Of a stretch of 5,352 nucleotides of DNA, positions 1 to 4,120 are shown one piece after another. This DNA comes from an uncultured Collinsella sp. (GTDB lineage: Bacteria > Actinomycetota > Coriobacteriia > Coriobacteriales > Coriobacteriaceae), in NCBI GenBank assembly GCA_902482185.1, contig CABSZR010000112.1, forward strand, positions 1 to 5,352, written 5' to 3'. The notes below the pieces were generated by a model. The model did not search any database. It saw only the letters and a program-made list of their open reading frames with translations, and was not told where the DNA came from. The stretch's first letter is position 1; every line of letters begins with the position of its first letter. Position numbers and translations under genes: made by a program.

Positions 1-832
1 CGAGCTCGTGCGCAAGCGCGGCCGAAAGCTCGATGCCGGCGGCGCGACGCACAGCCTGGACGGCAAGCGGGGCCGAGATGCGGCGGCGGTAGTCGGCCGA
101 GCCCCACAGGTTGGTGCCGTAGCTCAGCGCGCGTACGGACGCGGCCAGGGCGCGCAGCTCGTCCTCGGAAGGATGCTCGTTGGTAAGGCCGCACGCCTCG
201 CCCTGCAGCAGGGTCGCGCGCAGCGGGCGGGCGCCCACGGTGACATGCCAGCTGTTGTCCCACCAGGCAGCGGTGACGTTCAGCGAGGGAAAATCGGTCG
301 CAGCCTTGCGCACGGCCTCGTAGCTCGCACGGTAATCGTGCTTGACGACCACGACATGCTCGATAACGTCGCGCACGTAGCCCATGTCAACGAACTCCGC
401 GAGCGGCACGCGGCCGGCGCCCGTCAACTCAACATAGGAATCGAGCGCGAGAAAGGCGGAGAGAACGTCCGAGAAGCCAAAGCGGCCGTAGATGCTGCCG
501 CCCACCGTGGCGGTATTGCGCAGCTGCACGCCCACGATATCGTGGACGGCGAACTCAAAGACATTGTTGACAAGCGCGTTGAGCCCGGCATGACGCTCGA
601 GCTGGCGCAGGGTGCACATGGCACCGATGCGAAACTCGGTCTCGGTCTCCTCGATCTGATCGAGTCCGCAGGCCGAAAGGTCAATCGCCGTCGCCACGCG
701 ACGCGAACCCAGGCGCATCCAGATGCCGCCGCCCACAATCTTGTTGTTGCGGTTCTTCTGCAAGAGCTCATAGGCTTCGGCCGCGTTTCCAACACGGACG
801 TAGGTACCGAACTTGAGCACGTTCTCCCCCAT
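1..832 (-). CDS. FAD-binding subunit of a xanthine dehydrogenase-family molybdenum hydroxylase (3' end outside window)
   Basis: This is the middle-subunit type of molybdenum hydroxylases (XdhB/CoxM/YgfM-like). It holds FAD and passes electrons between the Fe-S subunit and NAD(P) or another acceptor in the cytoplasm. The frame is open from ATG at 832 to the window edge, giving 277 residues; the family usually runs about 260-300, so little is missing. Seen: a first FAD-loop VGGG at residues 33-36, FRIGAMCTLRQLE at about 67-79, the second FAD motif ATVGGSIYGR at 108-117 followed by FSDVLSAFLALD, and the C-terminal GSADYRR at 244-250. ATG 832 is the first possible start after an in-frame TAA upstream. 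A GAAGAG lies almost against it, so the ribosome site is weak. Substrate cannot be told from this subunit. The Mo-binding and 2Fe-2S subunits would be expected just beyond position 1. It could equally be the YgfM-like subunit of a selenium-dependent hydroxylase. Confidence 0.88.
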   Translation of the reverse strand, partial: MGENVLKFGTYVRVGNAAEAYELLQKNRNNKIVGGGIWMRLGSRRVATAIDLSACGLDQIEETETEFRIGAMCTLRQLERHAGLNALVNNVFEFAVHDIVGVQLRNTATVGGSIYGRFGFSDVLSAFLALDSYVELTGAGRVPLAEFVDMGYVRDVIEHVVVVKHDYRASYEAVRKAATDFPSLNVTAAWWDNSWHVTVGARPLRATLLQGEACGLTNEHPSEDELRALAASVRALSYGTNLWGSADYRRRISAPLAVQAVRRAAGIELSAALAHEL

Positions 833-856
833 CTCTTCACTTGTCCAGTACCTTTA

Positions 857-865
857 AGTGTACCA
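857..865 (-). promoter_or_regulatory. Candidate extended -10 for the FAD-subunit gene
   Basis: On the minus strand TGGTACACT gives a TGN-extended -10 (TACACT, 862-857) about 25 nt before the ATG at 832. No convincing -35 hexamer lies 16-18 nt further upstream. The call rests on the -10 alone and on the gene needing a promoter after the gdhA terminator. Confidence 0.25.
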
Positions 866-911
866 AACGAGGGGCCGCACACCGTTTTAGGACAAAATCC
901 ACCCACCCATC

Positions 912-986
912 CATAACTTGCGGTGATATACGGACTGATTAGCCGTTCTGGGACGCTTAACAGTCCGTATATCACCGCAAGTTATG
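912..986. repeat. Perfect 26-bp-arm inverted repeat in the gdhA / FAD-subunit intergenic region
   Basis: The left arm (912-937) and right arm (961-986) are exact reverse complements over 26 bp, separated by a 23-nt spacer. The outer arm contains TTGCGGTGATATA. The right arm runs into TGAGGAG (985-991), which is part of the small near-palindrome GAGGAGTCCTC. It lies beyond the gdhA terminator and 80 bp upstream of the FAD-subunit start, so it belongs to neither coding region. No poly-T tract follows either arm, which argues against a simple intrinsic terminator. It shares its outer core with the inverted repeat at 4029-4095. Possible roles are a dispersed palindromic element, a small terminal-inverted-repeat mobile remnant, or an operator for the downstream gene. 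Confidence 0.9.
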
Positions 987-1003
987 AGGAGTCCTCCGGA
1001 ATA

Positions 1004-1035
1004 GAAAAGGCTCCCAGCCGGAATGGCTGGGAGCC
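1004..1035 (-). terminator. Intrinsic terminator of gdhA
   Basis: Read on the minus strand, GGCTCCCAGCC, loop ATTCC, then GGCTGGGAGCC forms a perfect 11-bp GC-rich stem with a 5-nt loop, followed at once by TTTTC. It begins 27 nt after the gdhA TAA. The shape, direction and spacing are those of a Rho-independent terminator closing the gdhA transcript. Confidence 0.93.
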
Positions 1036-1062
1036 TCATCACATGCTATGTCAAGCAAAGAT

Positions 1063-2418
1063 TTAGCAGACGCCCTGGGCGAGCATGGCGTCAGCGACCT
1101 TCAGGAAGCCGGCGATGTTGGCGCCCATGACGAAGTTGCCCTCCTGGCCGTACTCCTTGGCGGTGTCGTCCACGTTGTGGAACATGCCGCGCATGAGCTG
1201 CTCGAGCTTGCCGTCGACCTCCTCGAAGGTCCAGGACAGATGCTCGGCGTTCTGGCTCATCTCCAGGCCGGACACGAGCACGCCGCCGGCGTTGGCAGCC
1301 TTACCGGGCATAAAGGCAACGCCGTTCTCCTGGAAGTAAGTCGTGGCCTCGATGGTCGTGGGCATGTTCGCGCCCTCGCCGACCACCTTGCAGCCGTTGG
1401 CGACGAGCGCCTGGGCGTCCTCGAGCAGCAGCGTGTTCTCGCGAGCGCAGGGCAGCGCGATGTCGCAGGGCAGCTGCCAAACGCCACGGCCGTCGCCCTC
1501 GTGCCACACGGCGTTGGGCTTCTCGTCAACGTACATAGCGAGCGTAACGCCCTTGTCGTGGCCGGAGCGCTTCTTGTTGTAGACGTGCTCGAGCACGGTG
1601 TAGTCGATGCCGTCGGGATCCTCGACCCAGCCGTGGGTATCGGAGCAGGCGAGCACCTTGCCGCCGAGCTGGGAGACCTTCTGGACGGCGTAGATGGCGA
1701 CGTTGCCGGAGCCGTGAACGACGACGTTCTTGCCCTCGAAGGAGTCGCCGCGGCTCTTGAGGTACTCGTCCACAAAGTAGGCCAGGCCATAGCCGGTGGC
1801 CTCGGTACGGGCAAGCGAGCCGCCAAAGGAGAGGCCCTTGCCGGTAAGGACGCCGGTCCACTCGTTGGTCAGGCGCTTGTACTGACCGAACAGGTAGGCA
1901 ACCTCGCGGCCGCCAACGCCCAGGTCGCCGGCGGGAACGTCGGTGTTGGGGCCGATGTGGCGATAGAGCTCGGTCATGAAGGACTGGCAGAAGTGCATGA
2001 TCTCGTTGTTGGACTTGCCCTTGGGGTCAAAGTCGGAGCCGCCCTTGCCGCCGCCCATGGGAAGGGTGGTCAGGCTGTTCTTGAGGATCTGCTCCAGACC
2101 CAGGAACTTGAGCATACCCAGGGTGACCGTCGGGTTAAAGCGCAGGCCGCCCTTGTAGGGTCCAATGGCAGAGTTGAACTCGACACGGTAACCGCGGTTG
2201 ACCTGAACCTTGCCCTGGTCGTCGACCCAGGGAACACGGAACATGACGATGCGCTCAGGCTCGACGAGGCGCTCCAGCAGGGCGGCCTCCTCGTACTCGG
2301 GATGGGCGTCGAGCGCCGGCTGGATGGTGCCGAGGATCTCGGTCGCGGCCTGGATGAACTCAGGCTGCTCGGGATAGCGGGCCTTGAGCTCTTCGAGAAC
2401 TTTCTGCGTGTAGCTCAT
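1063..2418 (-). CDS. gdhA: Glutamate dehydrogenase (NADP-type, hexameric family)
   Basis: This enzyme catalyses reversible reductive amination of 2-oxoglutarate with ammonia to L-glutamate, in the cytoplasm, linking nitrogen assimilation and amino-acid catabolism. The 451-residue length matches the ~450-residue small hexameric family. The catalytic residues fall at the numbering known for the Clostridium symbiosum enzyme: K89 in GPYKGGLRF, K113, K125 in PMGGGKGG and D165 in PAGDLGVGGRE. The dinucleotide-fold glycine motif VVHGSGNVA is at about 233-241. The stretch after the second strand, ACSDTHG (257-263), resembles the E. coli NADP enzyme (ASDSSG) more than the clostridial NAD enzyme, so NADP use is favoured but not proven. 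The ATG at 2418 has GGAGG (2427-2423) four to five bases upstream. It has its own leader and terminator, so it looks monocistronic and functionally separate from its selenium/molybdenum neighbours. Confidence 0.97.
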   Translation of the reverse strand: MSYTQKVLEELKARYPEQPEFIQAATEILGTIQPALDAHPEYEEAALLERLVEPERIVMFRVPWVDDQGKVQVNRGYRVEFNSAIGPYKGGLRFNPTVTLGMLKFLGLEQILKNSLTTLPMGGGKGGSDFDPKGKSNNEIMHFCQSFMTELYRHIGPNTDVPAGDLGVGGREVAYLFGQYKRLTNEWTGVLTGKGLSFGGSLARTEATGYGLAYFVDEYLKSRGDSFEGKNVVVHGSGNVAIYAVQKVSQLGGKVLACSDTHGWVEDPDGIDYTVLEHVYNKKRSGHDKGVTLAMYVDEKPNAVWHEGDGRGVWQLPCDIALPCARENTLLLEDAQALVANGCKVVGEGANMPTTIEATTYFQENGVAFMPGKAANAGGVLVSGLEMSQNAEHLSWTFEEVDGKLEQLMRGMFHNVDDTAKEYGQEGNFVMGANIAGFLKVADAMLAQGVC

Positions 2419-2452
2419 GCTTCCTCCAATGATGGGAAACGAAAAATGTTGG

Positions 2453-2475
2453 TCGCGGCACCCTATGCGCCGCGA
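2453..2475 (-). promoter_or_regulatory. Hairpin in the gdhA leader
   Basis: On the minus strand TCGCGGCGC, loop ATAGG, GTGCCGCGA forms a 9-bp stem with one G-U pair. It ends 34 nt before the gdhA ATG and is followed after 5-6 nt by ATTTTT. It could be an mRNA-stabilising 5' stem or a weak attenuator. The T-run is not directly against the stem, so terminator function is doubtful. Confidence 0.5.
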
Positions 2476-2491
2476 ACTTTATCGAGTATGG

Positions 2492-2497
2492 ATAATA
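2492..2497 (-). promoter_or_regulatory. Candidate -10 element for gdhA
   Basis: The minus strand carries TATTAT within the AT-rich stretch CGATATTATCC, about 74 nt upstream of the gdhA start. This would place the leader hairpin inside the transcript. No good TTGACA-like -35 sits at the right distance, and GATAAA (about 2481) is an alternative -10. The site is tentative. Confidence 0.3.
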
Positions 2498-2598
2498 TCG
2501 CACTGTTGCGGGAAAGTTTCGCATAAGCCGACGAGCAGATGTTTCGTTTTGATTACGATGCAGGTAGAAGCGTTTTTGAGTGCCTGACATGCAAAACC

Positions 2599-2635
2599 CG
2601 TGTTTCAAACCTGTTTCGTCCACGTGTTCCAAACC
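2599..2635. repeat. Short direct repeat (13 bp, 12/13 identical)
   Basis: CGTGTTTCAAACC at 2599-2611 recurs as CGTGTTCCAAACC at 2623-2635, a 24-bp repeat period, in the non-coding DNA between gdhA and the DUF3343 gene. The second copy runs into the left arm of the neighbouring hairpin. Two copies are few, and chance or a degraded element are both possible. Confidence 0.4.
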
Positions 2636-2669
2636 ACCACATTGGGGACAGGCACCTTTGTGGTGGTTT
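2631..2669. repeat. 11-bp hairpin repeat with a GGGGACAGGCACC loop
   Basis: AAACCACCACA (2631-2641) and TGTGGTGGTTT (2659-2669) are exact reverse complements around a 17-nt loop containing GGGGACAGGCACC. It starts 6 nt after the DUF3343 stop codon. Neither strand has a T-run after the stem, so it is not a standard intrinsic terminator, although it could protect the 3' end of the mobA-DUF3343 transcript. From general familiarity, the loop motif resembles dispersed GGGACAGGCACC repeats seen in several bacterial lineages. I cannot confirm that here. Confidence 0.6.
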
Positions 2670-2675
2670 TGGTGG

Positions 2676-3071
2676 TTAGAGGACGAGCTGATGGTAGTCG
2701 GCGGGGGTTATGCAGCCCTCGGTGGCGGCGCGGAAGGCGGCGAGGGCATCGCCCGAGAACGGCATGGCCCAGCACAGCCCGCAGCCGGCGGTGATGGAGC
2801 CGGGCAGCGGCATGATGCGCCCGGGCACACCGGCGGCAAGGCACAGCTGCTCGCATTCCATCACATCGAAGGTGCTGTCGAACGACACGATAATCTTGCG
2901 CTCGTGGTCGAGGGCCTCACCGGACGGGCCTTCGCGGTGCGACTCGCGATACGCAGCCGCCGCTGCCTCTTCCTCGGCCGTATGTCCACAGCCGCCGCGG
3001 CCGCAGGTGCAAGGCTCGGACCCATCGCAAGTGCAAGGTTCTCCCGTGTCGGGACAAATATCGTGAGACAT
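2676..3071 (-). CDS. DUF3343 / putative Se/S-carrier-like protein with Cys-rich N-terminal extension
   Basis: The protein has 131 residues. Residues 59-131 match the DUF3343 pattern: KIIVSFDSTFDVMECEQL, then GVPGRIMPLP, then AGCGLCW with cysteines at 97 and 100, then an ITPADYHQLVL end. This family is annotated as a putative selenium or sulfur carrier and often lies beside selenium genes. No reaction has been proven. The family domain is usually only about 70-90 residues. Here a 30-residue N-terminus carries six cysteines and a histidine (C6, C13, C15, C21, C23, C28, H30), including EPCTC twice, joined by an Ala/Glu linker (32-40). That segment looks metal-binding, which is inference. The start is ATG 3071 with TTGGAG five bases upstream. 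It begins 15 bp after the mobA stop, so the two are almost certainly cotranscribed. No membrane segment or signal peptide is visible. Confidence 0.85.
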   Translation of the reverse strand: MSHDICPDTGEPCTCDGSEPCTCGRGGCGHTAEEEAAAAAYRESHREGPSGEALDHERKIIVSFDSTFDVMECEQLCLAAGVPGRIMPLPGSITAGCGLCWAMPFSGDALAAFRAATEGCITPADYHQLVL

Positions 3072-3086
3072 GGCAACTCCAATCGT

Positions 3087-3719
3087 CTAGGCGAGTAACT
3101 CGGCCGCCGCAAACTCCTCGGGCGTATTGACGTTCTCGAAGCAGAGCGTCGAGCCGGCGACCGCGACAATCTGAGGCTCGTCCAAATACCCGGCGTTCAC
3201 CCGGTCGATCAGGCAGCGGATTCGCTGACGGTCACCGGCGAGCAGTTCTTGGGCAACCGGCGCACACGCGTCACGGCGCCAGACGGCGCAAAGCGGCTCA
3301 ATCCCCCGCTCCTCACGCGGCACGCACACGTCGAGCGCCTCGGCCTCAACATGACCGGCAAGCGCGCCGATGAGTTCCGGCGAGACAAACGGCATATCGC
3401 AGGCAACGATCGCCACGAGAGGCAGCCGAGCCGCAGCCAACGAGCTCGCGATGCCGCGCATGGCGCCCGCAGAGCCTTCAAGGTCCGCCACCACACGCGG
3501 CACCAGGCCGCCAAACGTGCGCTCCTCAAGGTAGGCAAGCTCGCTGGGACGCGAAGTCGTCACGACTAACTCACCGGCAACTGGCGCCAACCGACCCAGC
3601 ACGCGCTCGATGAGCGGCTCGCCGCAAAACAACATCCGCGCCTTGTCGCAGCCCATGCGCGAGGACATCCCGCCCGCTTGAACGACACAAGAAAGATCGG
3701 CCCGTCTTACGGTAGTCAT
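3087..3719 (-). CDS. mobA: Molybdenum cofactor guanylyltransferase (MobA-type nucleotidyltransferase)
   Basis: This enzyme joins a nucleotide (GMP from GTP in true MobA) to molybdopterin-Mo in the cytoplasm, giving the dinucleotide cofactor used by many molybdoenzymes. The protein has 210 residues, close to the usual ~190-210. Seen: the N-terminal nucleotide-binding loop QAGGMSSRMGCDK (14-26), where DK rather than the MocA-like xK favours the GTP-using type; the metal-binding CDMPF (107-111); EPLCAVW (141-147); and the C-terminal FENVNTPEEF (194-203). The chosen start is ATG 3719, with GGGGGTGG about eight bases upstream. A longer in-frame reading exists to 3953, but it runs through the selC terminator and into the tRNA, so it cannot be coding. 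An ATG eight codons upstream is a less likely alternative. The gene leads a two-gene unit with the DUF3343 gene. Oddities are QAGG for the usual LAGG and GAMRGI for the usual GPLAGI. A cytidylyl-using homologue cannot be excluded. Confidence 0.87.
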   Translation of the reverse strand: MTTVRRADLSCVVQAGGMSSRMGCDKARMLFCGEPLIERVLGRLAPVAGELVVTTSRPSELAYLEERTFGGLVPRVVADLEGSAGAMRGIASSLAAARLPLVAIVACDMPFVSPELIGALAGHVEAEALDVCVPREERGIEPLCAVWRRDACAPVAQELLAGDRQRIRCLIDRVNAGYLDEPQIVAVAGSTLCFENVNTPEEFAAAELLA

Positions 3720-3772
3720 ACGGCAAACCACCCCCATCGGCATGCTCAAAACCCGGAACAAGAAGCCAAGTA

Positions 3773-3799
3773 CCGTCGCCGATAAAGCGGGCGGCACGG
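3773..3799 (-). other. Weak hairpin in the mobA leader
   Basis: CCGT-C-GCCG (3773-3781) pairs with CGGC-ACGG (3792-3799), giving eight pairs with one bulged base and a 10-nt loop. It lies between the selC terminator and the mobA start, in a 91-nt stretch where I see no clear promoter. In GC-rich DNA such stems arise by chance, so a role is uncertain. Confidence 0.25.
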
Positions 3800-3810
3800 C
3801 AAACCCGTAC

Positions 3811-3866
3811 AAAAACAAAACAGCGCCTTTGCGGCACGCAGCAAGACCGCGAGCACAAAAGCGCTG
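3811..3866 (-). terminator. Intrinsic terminator of selC
   Basis: On the minus strand CAGCGCTTTTG (3866-3856) pairs with CAAAGGCGCTG (3831-3821), an 11-bp stem with one G-U pair enclosing a 24-nt region that can pair further (GCGG with CCGC). TTTTGTTTTT follows immediately (3820-3811). It starts nine bases after the tRNA CCA end, as expected for a single-tRNA transcript. Confidence 0.82.
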
Positions 3867-3874
3867 GTAGCGTA

Positions 3875-3971
3875 TGGCGGGAACGTATGTGAATCGAACA
3901 CATCCAAGACGTTTTGCACGCCTCGCAACGGTTTTGAGGACCGCGGAGCCCACCGGAGCCCATCCGTTCCC
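3875..3971 (-). tRNA. selC: tRNA-Sec (anticodon UCA)
   Basis: This is the selenocysteine tRNA. It is charged with serine, converted to selenocysteinyl-tRNA, and delivered by SelB to UGA codons. The gene is 97 nt including an encoded CCA; E. coli selC is 95. Seen on the minus strand: acceptor strands GGGAACGG and ACGTTCCC with discriminator G and CCA; the CTCCGGTG block shared with E. coli selC; anticodon stem GCGGT/ACCGT closing the loop CCTCAAA with TCA in the centre; a long variable arm of about eight pairs (CGAGGCGT with ACGTCTTG); and a T arm ATGTG-TTCGATT-CACAT. Seven acceptor pairs are canonical, and the eighth would be G opposite A. The D stem shows only four pairs in an E. coli-like alignment. 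It lies just downstream of selB but has its own promoter-like site and terminator. Confidence 0.95.
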
Positions 3972-3983
3972 AAGTGCGGCGGT

Positions 3984-4014
3984 ATTTTACCAAACCGAAA
4001 CGGCTCCATCCCAA
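3984..4014 (-). promoter_or_regulatory. Candidate selC promoter
   Basis: The minus strand has TAAAAT (3989-3984) preceded by TGG, an extended -10, ending 12 nt before the tRNA 5' end. TTGGGA (4014-4009) could serve as a -35, though the 19-nt spacing is long. Its position between the 4029-4095 inverted repeat and the mature tRNA supports independent transcription of selC. Confidence 0.55.
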
Positions 4015-4028
4015 AAAGACGAACAAGA

Positions 4029-4095
4029 AGTTGCGGTGGAATAGTTCTTGTATTTGCTGCCAAAGCCTCCAAATAGGAACTATTTCACCGCAACT
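4029..4095. repeat. Imperfect 19-bp-arm inverted repeat between selB and selC
   Basis: The left arm AGTTGCGGTGGAATAGTTC (4029-4047) and right arm GAACTATTTCACCGCAACT (4077-4095) are complementary at 18 of 19 positions; the odd one is a G-T. As RNA the stem could extend four more pairs through G-U wobble, leaving a loop of about 21 nt. It starts 25 nt after the selB stop. On the minus strand it is followed by CTTCTTGTTCGTCTTTTT, so weak termination of selB is conceivable. The arm core TTGCGGTGAAATA and the adjoining TGAGGAG (4095-4101) recur at the 912-986 repeat. Confidence 0.85.
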
Positions 4096-4120
4096 GAGGA
4101 GGCGGGAGCGAGTGACCGGC

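Noticed and set aside
8..916. Plus-strand open frame of 302 codons
   Set aside because: It is antisense to the FAD-subunit gene, whose translation shows clear family motifs; the plus-strand product has no recognisable domain.
912..986. The large inverted repeat as the gdhA terminator or as a CRISPR repeat
   Set aside because: gdhA already has a textbook terminator at 1004-1035, and this repeat lacks a T-tract. There is one palindromic unit here, not a regularly spaced array.
1048..2526. Plus-strand open frame of 492 codons, longer than gdhA itself
   Set aside because: It is antisense to gdhA and exists because of GC-rich third positions. The product is Gly/Ala/Val/Leu-biased without motifs and would run through gdhA's own leader.
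2580..3098. Plus-strand open frame of 172 codons
   Set aside because: It is antisense to the DUF3343 gene and includes the hairpin repeat; no domain or ribosome site supports it.
2676..3719. Possible selenoprotein with in-frame UGA in the mobA-DUF3343 unit
   Set aside because: mobA ends in TAG and the DUF3343 gene in TAA; no in-frame UGA followed by coding sequence and a SECIS-like hairpin was seen. gdhA ends in TAA.
3720..3953. N-terminal extension of the mobA frame
   Set aside because: It overlaps the selC terminator and tRNA body; the MobA fold begins normally from ATG 3719.
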